Source of the DNA: Shewanella amazonensis SB2B
GTDB lineage: Bacteria; Pseudomonadota; Gammaproteobacteria; Enterobacterales; Shewanellaceae
NCBI RefSeq assembly: GCF_000015245.1
Contig: NC_008700.1
Location: forward strand, 4,042,501-4,106,500
Direction: 5' to 3'
Length of the DNA stretch: 64,000 nucleotides
Shown: positions 34,271 through 43,048 of the stretch, in pieces
Layout of the letters: every line of letters starts with the position of its first letter
Numbering within the stretch: the first letter of the stretch is position 1
Notes under the pieces: generated by a model
Seen by the model: only the letters and a program-made list of their open reading frames with translations
Databases searched by the model: none
Told to the model about the DNA's origin: nothing
Position numbers and translations under genes: made by a program

Positions 34271-34912
34271 TCAGTTTGGGGAGCGTAAAAACACCACGTC
34301 TTTATCGACAATTTCCAGTGCCCAGCCACGCTCCGCCGCTATCCAGGCAAAGGTTTCATCAGAGTAGAAATTGATATGAGTGGGGTCGTTTTTATAGTGC
34401 CAACGGCCAAACGCCTCAGCCGAAAGCACCCGCTTGGTCATGATGGCAAGCAAGGCCCCCGGTGCCAGCAGACTTGAGAGCTCATCCAACAAGGCGCGGG
34501 CGTCGGCTACGTGCTCAATCACTTCGGTGAGGGTCACGCATTGATACCGGTCTGTCAGCACGGCGCGGTCCGGAAAGTAGTAGAGATCGTACGCCGCAAA
34601 CTCAAACCCTTGCTCTGCGGCCATTTTAGCGAGCAGAGCGCCGGCGCCGCAGCCATAATCCAAGCCTTTGTCGCCGGGGTTAAGACGTGGCAACAAGGGG
34701 GTGAGCGTCCGGCTTAAAAAGCTGCGATAACCCGGACTGTCTTCGCCATTGTCATGTTTGTCGTACTCGGCCTTTTCCTCTTCAGCGCTTAAATGAAAAG
34801 GCGCAGGCACCTGCACCAGGGCGCAGCAGCGGCAGCGGTAATAGGGGCGACGTCGGTCTTCGGCAAATAGATATAAGTCGTTGCCACCACACAGGGAACA
34901 GGAAAAACTCAT
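34271..34912 (-). CDS. Class I SAM-dependent methyltransferase with N-terminal zinc ribbon
   Basis: 213 residues. CSLCGGN near residue 5 and CRCCALVQ near 27 form a zinc-ribbon-like pair. The Methyltransf_23 core has GLDYGCGAGALLAKMAAEQG (motif I), CVTLTEVIEHV, and THINFYSDETF. Relatives act on small molecules or on glycans; the target is unknown. It overlaps the upstream small exported-protein gene by 4 bp, implying co-transcription. Confidence 0.85.
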   Translation of the reverse strand: MSFSCSLCGGNDLYLFAEDRRRPYYRCRCCALVQVPAPFHLSAEEEKAEYDKHDNGEDSPGYRSFLSRTLTPLLPRLNPGDKGLDYGCGAGALLAKMAAEQGFEFAAYDLYYFPDRAVLTDRYQCVTLTEVIEHVADARALLDELSSLLAPGALLAIMTKRVLSAEAFGRWHYKNDPTHINFYSDETFAWIAAERGWALEIVDKDVVFLRSPN

Positions 34913-35253
34913 GGTTTGGGTATCTTGCGCTCTTTTTTGGCCGCTTCTTGTGCTTCCCGCAGGTATTTTTGCTCGCGAGTTTCACGTTCATCGAACTGGG
35001 CTGCGGCCTTATCTCGCTGCGCATCCTCCCACTCGCCCAGCTGCTGACGTTTCAGCACATCGGCCTCACGGCTTGAGGTCTCGGCCGCGGCGGCGCGGGC
35101 CTTTTCCAGCTGCTCCGCCTCGGTTTTCTGCGCCTGTTCCCGGGCCTTATCGGCCTTCATCACCAACCGGGGTTTGCTATCGTCGGCGGCGTGCAGTGGC
35201 GCTGTCACGGCAACAGCTACCCAGAGCGTAAGCAGCAGTTTTGATACAGTCAT
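34909..35253 (-). CDS. Small exported highly charged protein of unknown function
   Basis: 114 residues. The signal peptide MTVSKLLLTLWVAVAVTAPLHA is followed by a mature part dominated by Lys, Glu, Ala and Arg with coiled-coil-like helices (ADKAREQAQKTEAEQLEKAR). GGAAGGA lies 5 nt before the second of two in-frame ATGs, which is therefore preferred. It ends inside the start of the methyltransferase gene (ATGA). Not recognised. Confidence 0.65.
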   Translation of the reverse strand: MTVSKLLLTLWVAVAVTAPLHAADDSKPRLVMKADKAREQAQKTEAEQLEKARAAAAETSSREADVLKRQQLGEWEDAQRDKAAAQFDERETREQKYLREAQEAAKKERKIPKP

Positions 35254-35354
35254 ATACATCCTTCCCTTGGAGTTTCCCGCAGCTTATTGTCCGGCCAGCG
35301 GGCAGGGATCGCAACTAAAAAGAGGCTTTCATCGGGTAGTGACGCCCTGAGCAC

Positions 35355-35987
35355 TCATCTGTCAGTTTCGCTTTCAGAGTCAGCCAAATACCTTTTACGC
35401 ACCGCTTCCGGCATGGCATCGAGGCGCTTGCTTATCATGGCATCGAAACACCTGAATAAGGGACTGGTATCCAATTCGGGTTCCAGCACGGACAAAGCAC
35501 AGGCCGCCGCTTCCAGGGTGGAGAGACTGTCACTGCGGCTGGCTTTGCGGATCCGATACGCCGATGGTGTGTCCGGCGTGAGCGATAACTTGGGTAAGGC
35601 ATGCAGCCAGGGGTTGAGGTGATACATTTTCAGCGCCTTACGCCAGGTTCCATCCAAGAGCAGCAGCACCCTGGAGCCTTGCTGACTGTTCGCGGTTAGA
35701 GGACTGATTACCTCACCTTTAACCGCCGGATACACCAACACAGGCGCTAAGTTCTCCGCCTCAAGCTGTTGTCGCAGCTGTGCAAAATCCGCCTCAGACT
35801 CGCCAACAAAAATCCTGGCCGTGTCGAGGATAAGTGGCAGCAATCGCGCGCTGTTTTTCCCATGTTCCACCTCGGAAGGATGCTGCAAGACCCAGACCCG
35901 GGTGTGGGCAGCAACGGGCGATATGGCATCACACACGCAGACCCTAAGGGGAAAATGACACTTTACACAAAAATCCCGGGACACCAT
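35355..35987 (-). CDS. tapT: TapT/DTW-domain tRNA-uridine aminocarboxypropyltransferase
   Basis: 210 residues. N-terminal zinc cysteines are C-VKC-HFPLRVCVC. The DTW motif region is LLLLDGTWRKALKMY, here DGTW, which the family allows, followed by LSLTPDTPSAYRIRKA. TapT adds the 3-amino-3-carboxypropyl group to U47 of tRNA to make acp3U (family knowledge). A GTG two codons upstream of the chosen ATG is also possible. It appears monocistronic. Confidence 0.88.
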   Translation of the reverse strand: MVSRDFCVKCHFPLRVCVCDAISPVAAHTRVWVLQHPSEVEHGKNSARLLPLILDTARIFVGESEADFAQLRQQLEAENLAPVLVYPAVKGEVISPLTANSQQGSRVLLLLDGTWRKALKMYHLNPWLHALPKLSLTPDTPSAYRIRKASRSDSLSTLEAAACALSVLEPELDTSPLFRCFDAMISKRLDAMPEAVRKRYLADSESETDR

Positions 35988-36020
35988 TAACACCCATTAC
36001 AACGCATTTTGCCCATAATA

Positions 36021-36055
36021 AAAAAAAGCCCGTCACGGGGAAACCCGGACAGGCT
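36021..36055 (-). terminator. Rho-independent terminator after the bcr-type gene
   Basis: On the minus strand AGCCTGTCCGGG pairs imperfectly with CCCGTGACGGGCT and is followed by seven T, 20 nt past the stop of the MFS transporter gene. Confidence 0.85.
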
Positions 36056-36074
36056 AAAGGGTGATAACTGGGTA

Positions 36075-37277
36075 TCAATGAGTACTTGGTTCCTGATGCC
36101 AATGGCCAAACCGTGGCATCAACATGATGGCCAGCAGCACCAAGGCCAGGCCGCCCATGGTGTAACCAATGGCATAAGGTGCGGTCATCGGTGTGAGTTG
36201 AACCAGTGCGGTAATCACAGACGCCCCACTCATTTGAATAAAGCCCAGCAGCGCCGTGGCGGTACCGGCACGCTCACCGAAGGGTGCCAGCGCCATACTG
36301 GTGGCGGGACCAAGCAAGAATGCAAAACCCACACACAGCAGCATCATAGGCAACATAAAAGCAAAAGAAGCAGCCATGGGTGATGCCCATGCAGGCAGTT
36401 GCAATACCAGCTCCAGCACCGATGCCAATATCATTAAGCCCAGCGCCACCAACACGGTTGGACGGTTCCCTAACTTACGGATCACCACGGGCGCTGCAAA
36501 ACAGGCCACCACGTTCACCACGGCATTCAGACCGAAGAGCCCCGAAAACGCCAGTTCAGACACACCCAGTTTGCCAATCAGCCAAATGGACGAATAAGAA
36601 ACGTAGCAAAGGATCGCGGCCATGGCGGCCATGCAGGTCACGGCATAAAACATGAAATGGCTGTTTTTGAGCACAGGGGCATAACGTCCCCAGCGGTACA
36701 GAGGACCTGCGGATTCAGTATGGGCTGGACGGGTTTCCGGCAAGCGGTAGCCCACCACCAACAACATCACCAACCCATAAAAGGCCATAAAGGCAAAGGT
36801 CGAACGCCAGCCAAACTGAATAGCCAATAAGCCACCGAGGGTAGGTGCCAGCGCCGGGATCACGCAGATGGCACCATTGAGGTAACTGTAAATACGGGCG
36901 CTGTCGGCAGAACTGTAGCTGTCCCGCACTGCGCTGAAGGCAACGATGGAAGTGGAGCAGGCTGCAAGCCCCTGTAGCAGGCGGGCCAGTTGCAGCAATT
37001 CAAACTCCAGAGCGGCCATGGCCAGCAGACTGCTGATCACATAGAGCACTGTGCCGAAGAGCGCCACCGGACGACGACCGTAACGGTCGGCCAATGGGCC
37101 TATCAATACCTGGCCAACGCCCATGGCAAACAAAAACAGCACCAGAGTCGACTGCACCTGCCGCTCGTCCACGCTGAAATCCAGCGCCATGGCAGGCATT
37201 GAGGGCAGATAGATGTCGATGGCCAGCGGGCTTAACAGCACCAGAGACATCAAAATAGGCAGCAGATTTCGTTGCAT
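36075..37277 (-). CDS. Bcr/CflA-family multidrug efflux MFS transporter
   Basis: 400 residues and about 12 membrane helices. LSPLAIDIYLPSMPAMALDF is the family TM1 signature, and IGPLADRYGRRPVALFG is the MFS loop 2-3 motif. Drug:proton antiporters of this family export bicyclomycin, chloramphenicol and other compounds (family knowledge). ATG 37277 aligns with the family start; an upstream ATG (37331) would add 18 residues without a ribosome site. It is divergent from a LysR gene, its probable regulator. Confidence 0.88.
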   Translation of the reverse strand: MQRNLLPILMSLVLLSPLAIDIYLPSMPAMALDFSVDERQVQSTLVLFLFAMGVGQVLIGPLADRYGRRPVALFGTVLYVISSLLAMAALEFELLQLARLLQGLAACSTSIVAFSAVRDSYSSADSARIYSYLNGAICVIPALAPTLGGLLAIQFGWRSTFAFMAFYGLVMLLVVGYRLPETRPAHTESAGPLYRWGRYAPVLKNSHFMFYAVTCMAAMAAILCYVSYSSIWLIGKLGVSELAFSGLFGLNAVVNVVACFAAPVVIRKLGNRPTVLVALGLMILASVLELVLQLPAWASPMAASFAFMLPMMLLCVGFAFLLGPATSMALAPFGERAGTATALLGFIQMSGASVITALVQLTPMTAPYAIGYTMGGLALVLLAIMLMPRFGHWHQEPSTH

Positions 37278-37386
37278 GGACAAGTCACAGGTTGGTAAAG
37301 AAAAATTATAGATGAAGTTTACTCCTGCCATGGTATGAACAGAAATGGTATAAATTACTTTTAAAAATTCCCCTTTGGAATATCAC

Positions 37387-38367
37387 ATGCAACTGGACAA
37401 GCTGACACGCATCGATCTGAATTTGTTGGTGGTACTGCAGGTACTGCTGGAAGAACAAAGTGTCACCCGCGCTGCTGTGCGCCTGAATCTCAGCCAGTCA
37501 GCCCTGTCCAAGAGCCTGAGCCGACTGAGGGAAACCCTGGGCGATCCGCTGTTTTCCCGTACGGCCCACGGGCTGAAACCCACGGCCCACGCACTGGCAT
37601 TGGCCGAGCGACTGCCTGGAGTATTGCAGGCGCTGAATCAGCTGGTGATGCCACCCAGTTTTGATCCCGCCAGCAGTACCCGCACCTTCAGTTTTGCCAT
37701 GGTAGAAAGCGCGTACGAGACGTTGATCCCCGGCTTTATCGGCCCCCTCTTGTCCATGGCGCCGGGTCTGCGACTCAATTCCTACGTGTGGAACGAAAAA
37801 TCCATCAGCGATCTGCAGCTGGGGCAGATTGATTTTGGGATAGACGGTATCGATTTGCAGCCCGAAGCCAACTTTCGTATCGACAGCCTGCCGGAAGGCA
37901 TTTGCCATCAGACACTCTATCAGGACCAACAAATTTGTTTGGTACGCAAGGGCCACCCGGCCATAGCGCTGCTTGGGGAAGGAAAGTGGGACCTCAGCCG
38001 CTACCTGGAGTTGGCTCATGTGCAGGTACGCTGCGAAGGTAACGATTGGTGGGCGTTGGATTACTATTTGGCGACCCAGGGTAAGCAGCGGCACCTATGC
38101 GCTACCGTGCCCGACTTTTATGGCGCCGCCAGCGTGTGCGCCAATACCGACCTGGTGTTCACCCTGCCTCAGAGCTTTGCGCGCCATGCCTCCAAACTCT
38201 ACGCCTTGGAGATGCTGCCACTCCCCTTTGACTTTATGCCCCTGGCCTATGTGCTCTTGTGGCATCAACGAAATGACGGCGATCCCGGCCACAGATGGAT
38301 ACGCGAGCTTATCACCCAAAGCGCCCGTAAAAGCTTTGGTGACAAACTCAAATGGACGCAAGATTAA
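37387..38367 (+). CDS. LysR-family transcriptional regulator
   Basis: 326 residues. The N-terminal winged HTH is LNLLVVLQVLLEEQSVTRAAVRLNLSQSALSKSLSRLRETLGDPLF, followed by a type 2 periplasmic-binding-like effector domain. Starts are only about 110 bp from the divergent efflux gene, the classical LysR layout, so it probably controls that gene in response to an inducer (inference). ATG 37387 has GGA 8 nt upstream; a TTG 12 bp earlier is less likely. Confidence 0.92.
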   Translation: MQLDKLTRIDLNLLVVLQVLLEEQSVTRAAVRLNLSQSALSKSLSRLRETLGDPLFSRTAHGLKPTAHALALAERLPGVLQALNQLVMPPSFDPASSTRTFSFAMVESAYETLIPGFIGPLLSMAPGLRLNSYVWNEKSISDLQLGQIDFGIDGIDLQPEANFRIDSLPEGICHQTLYQDQQICLVRKGHPAIALLGEGKWDLSRYLELAHVQVRCEGNDWWALDYYLATQGKQRHLCATVPDFYGAASVCANTDLVFTLPQSFARHASKLYALEMLPLPFDFMPLAYVLLWHQRNDGDPGHRWIRELITQSARKSFGDKLKWTQD

Positions 38368-38436
38368 CCATATTTCACGTGATTATGGTGCACATTTTAC
38401 GCAGACTGTCAGCACGACATTCGCCCAGGAGGCATT

Positions 38437-38772
38437 ATGATCTACAGTCAATTCCACACTCCCCCCTTGCGTGAGCGCTTCAGCGGATTCCGCGGGCTGG
38501 CCATGTTTATCGCAGGATTTGTGGTGCTGGGTCTCAGCCTGGTGATGCTGCCCTTTATCTTATTGGCAGGCGCTGTGGCTTTTGCATTACTCAGTGTGTT
38601 TGGCAGGATTTGGCTTGGCAAACTCCAGCGCCGGGCTCAGCAAGCCCAGGCAGCGCAGTCATCCCAGAGTACCGTCGATGGGGAAGAAGCTTTTGTTCGC
38701 TTTCGTGACCGTGATCTGTTCCGCCCGCGCCCCCATCAGGGACGCACCTTCGAACACGATCCTACCGAGTAA
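38437..38772 (+). CDS. Small membrane protein of unknown function
   Basis: 111 residues. A long hydrophobic stretch, GLAMFIAGFVVLGLSLVMLPFILL and onward (about residues 20-58), can form two membrane helices. A basic cytoplasmic tail follows with Gln/Ala- and Arg-rich segments (RIWLGKLQRRAQQAQAAQ, FRDRDLFRPRPHQGR). AGGAGG precedes the ATG. It converges on the Sel1 gene. No family recognised. Confidence 0.72.
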   Translation: MIYSQFHTPPLRERFSGFRGLAMFIAGFVVLGLSLVMLPFILLAGAVAFALLSVFGRIWLGKLQRRAQQAQAAQSSQSTVDGEEAFVRFRDRDLFRPRPHQGRTFEHDPTE

Positions 38773-38787
38773 TGGCAAGTAAAGATA

Positions 38788-40215
38788 TCACTGCTCCGGG
38801 GCACTCTCACCCTGCCCCGGCATCTCCAACAGCAGTTCTTTGGCTCTCTCCAGGGCCTTTTTTTCGTCTGCATTAACAGAAAGCGGCAGCACATTTTCAA
38901 TCTGGGTCGCCAGGGATTGCCACAGCGGCGTAATGATGGCGAGCTCTTCATCACTGGCAAGCCGTGCAGCCTCACCGAGCAGGGCTGCCGCCTCCACCAC
39001 ATCGATGCGTCCGAGAATGCCATCGGCCAGGGCCATAGACAGCTCCAGCATGGCGGGCACATTCCGACTGAATCGGATGACTTTACGCAGATAATCTTCG
39101 GCGAGGGTTAAATCACTGCCAAGGGTGGCTTCATCATGGAGCATATGCCGGGCACGCAGCAACATGGCATCAAGCTGCCCTTGCTCGGCGGCCTCAGCAA
39201 GCCAGCGCTCGGCACCAAGGGGGTCAATCCGGCAGCCTTCACCCCGACTCAACATCAGGGACACATGATACTGCGCCTGTGGGAAACCACCCCGCGCCGC
39301 CGATTCGATATGCCGGTATGCTTCTTCGAGGCGCCCCTGCTGGTACCTGAGTACCCCAAGGTTAGCTTCGGCCTCGGTATGGCCGGCTTGTGTGGCCTCG
39401 GTCAGCAGAGACTCGGCCCTCGGCAGATCCACGACCATACCCTGCCCCGTCAGGGCAAAGTATCCCAGCAAGGCCTTGGCATCTTCCACCCCTTGAGTGG
39501 CAGCATCGGCAATCAGGGAAATACCTTTGGCCTCATCTGCTGGTCCCTGATATGCATGGAGAAACGCCACACCCAATTCATAGCGGGCCACAGCAAGGCT
39601 GCTTGCCGCCTGGGCAAACCAATATTGCGCCTTCGCCAGCACCGCTGACGTTGTGGGCTCATCAACCAAGCCTTGCTGCGCATCCCGTGCCAGTAAGCCC
39701 TGGGTTTTAAAGGCCATCCCCAGCAGATACTGTGCCTCGGCATCATCCGCCATCACGGCCCTGTAGCAGAGTTCTCTGTTACTGAGATCATCAAGAGGCT
39801 CAAATTCGAAGTGGGCTGTATCCGCCCCCTTGCCCGACAACTCGGACACCAGCTGACAAAAATTCAGCAGCGCCTTGTTTGCCAGTGCAAGCAGTGACGC
39901 CTCATCGAGATGATATTTTTCCGGATGGGCACCACGGTTACCGTCGGCCCTGAGCCTGTGCATGGCGCGAGCCTGACGTACCCCCAGCAAACGCGCCTGC
40001 GACAAGGACTCGATGCGGTTGTAAAGATTGGGGCTGTCGAAGGTCAGGCGGCCAGCGGCCAGAATACCTGTGAGCTTGTAGAGGGCGCTGCGCAGTGTCA
40101 GCAGCGCCTGGGCAGGAACATCTTTGGCAAAGCGTCTGGCGCGGCGATATTCCTCGGCAAGGCCGGCATCGAAGGCCGCTATCATCGCGGTATCTGTCAG
40201 TCCCTTGCCAGCCAT
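38788..40215 (-). CDS. DUF4145-like N-terminal domain fused to Sel1-type repeats
   Basis: 475 residues, no signal peptide. The first ~130 residues (EEYRRARRFAKDVPAQALLTLRSALYKL ... HRLRADGNRGAHPEKYH) look like DUF4145, the helical domain with the RxxGNxxAH motif. From about residue 155, Sel1/TPR-like helical repeats follow, e.g. DDAEAQYLLGMAFKTQGLL, AVARYELGVAFLHAYQGPADEAKG, GHTEAEANLGVLRYQQGRLEEA, GFPQAQYHVSLMLSRGEGCRIDP. Such repeats mediate protein contacts. It lies 12 bp downstream of a YciC-like membrane gene on the same strand. Function unknown. Confidence 0.85.
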   Translation of the reverse strand: MAGKGLTDTAMIAAFDAGLAEEYRRARRFAKDVPAQALLTLRSALYKLTGILAAGRLTFDSPNLYNRIESLSQARLLGVRQARAMHRLRADGNRGAHPEKYHLDEASLLALANKALLNFCQLVSELSGKGADTAHFEFEPLDDLSNRELCYRAVMADDAEAQYLLGMAFKTQGLLARDAQQGLVDEPTTSAVLAKAQYWFAQAASSLAVARYELGVAFLHAYQGPADEAKGISLIADAATQGVEDAKALLGYFALTGQGMVVDLPRAESLLTEATQAGHTEAEANLGVLRYQQGRLEEAYRHIESAARGGFPQAQYHVSLMLSRGEGCRIDPLGAERWLAEAAEQGQLDAMLLRARHMLHDEATLGSDLTLAEDYLRKVIRFSRNVPAMLELSMALADGILGRIDVVEAAALLGEAARLASDEELAIITPLWQSLATQIENVLPLSVNADEKKALERAKELLLEMPGQGESAPEQ

Positions 40216-40227
40216 CCGCTTTACTCC

Positions 40228-40929
40228 TTAAGCCTGAGTTCTGTTAACCATGTAGAGGCGGAACAGCGCCACGTTAACAAACAGAGCAATAAAGGAAAAT
40301 CCTGCATCTACAATCAGTTGAAGCGGAAGCCCAACACCGGCCACCAGTTGTGACAGGGTACCGCCCACCAGAGACAGGGGCACATACAAGAGCAGCAGGG
40401 CCACGGTTTTAGATACGATGGAAGACGAAAAGCGGAAGCTTGCCTTGATGGCTTCGAGGGGCGTCAGACGTTCCACCACCACCATAAAGTTGACATAGGC
40501 CAGGCGAGCAAAAAGGTAGAGACTGATACCCAAACCAATCAGCCACAGGGGGCCAAATGCGGCGGCAATAATTACGGGCGCCGCAATCGCCATGCCGGAA
40601 AACACCCCCGCCAGCAACAGCGGTGGCACAAACGGCAAACTGGCTTTGAGCACAGCGCCAGTGGACAGTTCATGGCCTTCGCTGCGCAGCTGCAAGTACA
40701 GCGTCAGGGCGGCAATCAAAACGGAGAAGATGATGAGCATCATCATCATGGCAAAAAAGTGTGGTGAGCCAAACTGCGGATTATTGACATCAACTTTGGC
40801 AAATTCACTGCCCAGCCACAGCTGGATGCCTGTCTGCGCCAGCAGCAGCGGAATCGTCAGAGCCGCGAGTTGACCCAGGTGATTGCGAAAAAAGTTATAA
40901 GCTTCGCTCAATATAACGGACAGTGACAT
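40228..40929 (-). CDS. Multi-pass membrane protein, YciC/UPF0259-like
   Basis: 233 residues with about six hydrophobic helices (LAALTIPLLLAQTGIQLWL, FFAMMMMLIIFSVLIAALTLYL, FVPPLLLAGVFSGMAIAAPVIIAAAFG and others). The N-terminal SEAYNFFRNHLGQL resembles the YciC start. GGAAAG precedes ATG 40929; a start 4 codons upstream is possible. It is probably co-transcribed with the DUF4145/Sel1 gene. Its role is unknown. Confidence 0.78.
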   Translation of the reverse strand: MSLSVILSEAYNFFRNHLGQLAALTIPLLLAQTGIQLWLGSEFAKVDVNNPQFGSPHFFAMMMMLIIFSVLIAALTLYLQLRSEGHELSTGAVLKASLPFVPPLLLAGVFSGMAIAAPVIIAAAFGPLWLIGLGISLYLFARLAYVNFMVVVERLTPLEAIKASFRFSSSIVSKTVALLLLYVPLSLVGGTLSQLVAGVGLPLQLIVDAGFSFIALFVNVALFRLYMVNRTQA

Positions 40930-41094
40930 ATGTCTTTCCAACCGATTAACGTTAAATTTAATCCGGACGACAGACTCGGCTGCCTGACCGGAAATGGACC
41001 CCTTATTTTAAGCGCCTAGAATACCCAAAAACCCCCTTGCATGCACAGGCCTTAAGCAGTTATCCACCATGATATGACGCAAATTCCGTGCATT

Positions 41095-41117
41095 TTTTAC
41101 CGCGCTTTGTCTAGAAT
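41095..41117 (+). promoter_or_regulatory. Possible sigma-70 promoter of the DUF2780 gene
   Basis: TAGAAT at 41112-41117 matches the -10 consensus at five of six positions and lies 43 nt before the ATG. No good -35 is visible at the right spacing. The rest of the 40930-41159 gap shows nothing else. Confidence 0.35.
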
Positions 41118-41159
41118 AGCCCCCTGACTTTGGATGAATCACCTACAGGACGTCCCTGA

Positions 41160-41702
41160 ATGAAACGAATCACTGCCCTTTCTCTGTTTTTCTCCGCTAT
41201 GGCACTGTCTTCTTCCGCCAACGCAGTGGATCTGGGCTCACTGGCCTCCGACACCCTTAAGCAAGTGAGTAGCGCCACCACCCAGGCAACCGCACCGAAT
41301 ACTCAGGCGCAAAGCAGCGACTTACTGGGAGACTTGATGGCTCTGGGGTTAAATCAAAACCAGGCCGAGGGTGGCATGGGTGCACTGCTTAAAATGGCTC
41401 AGGGTGGCCTCAGTGGCAGTGAGTTCTCCAGCCTCACTGATGCCATTCCCGGCGCTGAGCAGATGCTTTCAGCAGTCCCGGCCCTGAACAGCAACAGCGG
41501 TATGTCTGGCCTGCTGTCCAAGGCCGGTGGCCTTGGCAGTTCACTGCAAGGCAGCGCCATGGTGTACGATGCTTTTGAAAAACTTGGTATTTCCCGTGAG
41601 TTGGCTGCTCCCATGGTGGATGTTGCCAAAAACTATCTTCAAAGCACTGCCGGTGATGATACTGTTGGCTTACTGATGAAAGGCTTGGGAAGCCTGCTGT
41701 AA
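41160..41702 (+). CDS. DUF2780 (VcgC/VcgE-type) exported protein
   Basis: 180 residues. The signal peptide MKRITALSLFFSAMALSSSANA is followed by a Gln/Ser/Ala-rich linker and the DUF2780 helical domain (LLGDLMALGLNQNQAEGGMGALLKMA, GLGSSLQGSAMVYDAFEKLGIS, VDVAKNYLQ). Members are common in Vibrio and Shewanella; the function is not known. AGGA precedes the ATG. It is followed 25 bp later by a TerB-like gene. Confidence 0.88.
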   Translation: MKRITALSLFFSAMALSSSANAVDLGSLASDTLKQVSSATTQATAPNTQAQSSDLLGDLMALGLNQNQAEGGMGALLKMAQGGLSGSEFSSLTDAIPGAEQMLSAVPALNSNSGMSGLLSKAGGLGSSLQGSAMVYDAFEKLGISRELAAPMVDVAKNYLQSTAGDDTVGLLMKGLGSLL

Positions 41703-41727
41703 CTCATAATCTGCCCAGGAGGTCATG

Positions 41728-42165
41728 ATGATTAGTGCACTGAAAAAGTTGCTGAACCAGCGTCTGGGTGACACTGGCCCCCGTTTGACGCAATCAGAAG
41801 CAGCGGCAGCACTCTTGATTGAAGTGGTCTTGGCCGACGAAGATCTGTCCGGCAGCGAACAGCGTCTGTTGCCGGAATTCATTGCAAGGCTTACCGGAGT
41901 ATGCGTTGATGAAGCACACGCACTCATGACAAACGCCATCGACCGCCATCAGCAGGCGATTTCCTTGTTTGAATACACAGATCTTATTAACAAGCAGTTT
42001 GATTTGGCCGAGAAACAAGCCCTGATCCTGGCCATGTGGCAACTGGCCTTTTCAGACGGTGAACTGTGCCAATACGAAGAGCAGATCATCCGAAAGACGG
42101 CCGATCTGCTCTATCTCAAACACAGTGAACTGATACAGCTGCGCAATCAGGCCAAACCCGATTAG
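41728..42165 (+). CDS. TerB-like (tellurite-resistance fold) protein
   Basis: 145 residues, all helical, with the TerB signature repeats AAALLIEVVLADEDLSGSEQRLL and ALILAMWQLAFSDGELCQYEEQIIRKTADLL, where paired acidic residues sit in loops between helices. CAGGAGG lies 5 nt before the second of two adjacent ATGs, so that start is chosen. The fold is widespread outside tellurite resistance; function unknown. Its last bases overlap the 3' end of the converging HDOD gene by 4 bp. Confidence 0.87.
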   Translation: MISALKKLLNQRLGDTGPRLTQSEAAAALLIEVVLADEDLSGSEQRLLPEFIARLTGVCVDEAHALMTNAIDRHQQAISLFEYTDLINKQFDLAEKQALILAMWQLAFSDGELCQYEEQIIRKTADLLYLKHSELIQLRNQAKPD

Positions 42166-42986
42166 GCCAGCTGCTTACCCATTTCCATGCCCTGGCCATG
42201 CATCTTGGCCAGTTTCTCGGCCAGCCCACCCAAGTCCACCTTAATTCCGGCCAGAATATTAATCTGTGCCAGCCAGCTGGTGCGCTCGTCATCGGGAATT
42301 TTGTCCCAGTCGGCGGCAATTTGCTTCGCCATGGCCAACATACCGGCGAGTTTAGAGTAAGGTTCGGCGGATTTTGGATGATTCTGAAACTGAATCCCCT
42401 TCACCAGGTGAGGCGTGAACTTCCAACTCTGGGCCAGCAGAGCGCCTATTTCTGCGTTGTCGTACCCCAGGAGCTCTTTCTCCATTAAATTTCGATCTGC
42501 ACCGTCGGCAACGGCAGCTGAGATGGTGGCTGCGACGGCAGGATCACCATTGACTATCAGTAACTCTCCGATGGAATGCAAAATGCCGCAGGTAAAGGCC
42601 TCTTCAGGCAGGGTGCCGAGACGTTTTGCCAGCTCCTGACAGATAATTGCCACTTCAAAGGTATTACCCCAAAAATCGGCCAGATCGAAGCCTTCCACCT
42701 TGGGAACCGCGCCGACAACCGCCGACGCAATCACCAAGGTTCTCAGGGTCTGCATGCCCAGGCGAACTACGGCATCATCAATGGTACCCACTTCCCGTGA
42801 GCACCCGAAACGGGCCGAGTTGGCAAGCCTCAGCACCCTGGCGCTGAGCACTGGGTCATGGGACAGCTTCTCTGAGACGGCTTTAACGGTGGAATCTTCG
42901 TTATTCACTACGTCCAGAAGTTCGGCTATGGCTTTGGGAAGCCTTGGTAATTCATCAACTTTTTGAAGCAGTGCGGCTGAATGCAT
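42162..42986 (-). CDS. HDOD-domain signalling protein
   Basis: 274 residues. The HDOD domain covers most of the protein: LPRLPKAIAELLDVVNNEDSTVKAVSEKLSHDPVLSARVLRLANSARFG, then VRLGMQTLRTLVIASAVVG and GILHSIGELL. The family is related to HD phosphohydrolases but usually lacks their catalytic metal residues and acts as a regulatory or scaffold domain. The target is not evident. It is a separate transcription unit from the exported methyltransferase gene upstream. Confidence 0.9.
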   Translation of the reverse strand: MHSAALLQKVDELPRLPKAIAELLDVVNNEDSTVKAVSEKLSHDPVLSARVLRLANSARFGCSREVGTIDDAVVRLGMQTLRTLVIASAVVGAVPKVEGFDLADFWGNTFEVAIICQELAKRLGTLPEEAFTCGILHSIGELLIVNGDPAVAATISAAVADGADRNLMEKELLGYDNAEIGALLAQSWKFTPHLVKGIQFQNHPKSAEPYSKLAGMLAMAKQIAADWDKIPDDERTSWLAQINILAGIKVDLGGLAEKLAKMHGQGMEMGKQLA

Positions 42987-43048
42987 GGGACTTTCTCCTC
43001 TGGGTAACAGATAAACTATAGTCCAGAAGATTCAGCCACCAGCCGGGT

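Noticed and set aside
41728..42165. Tellurite resistance operon
   Set aside because: A lone TerB-like gene without terA, terC, terD or terE; the fold is common in unrelated contexts.
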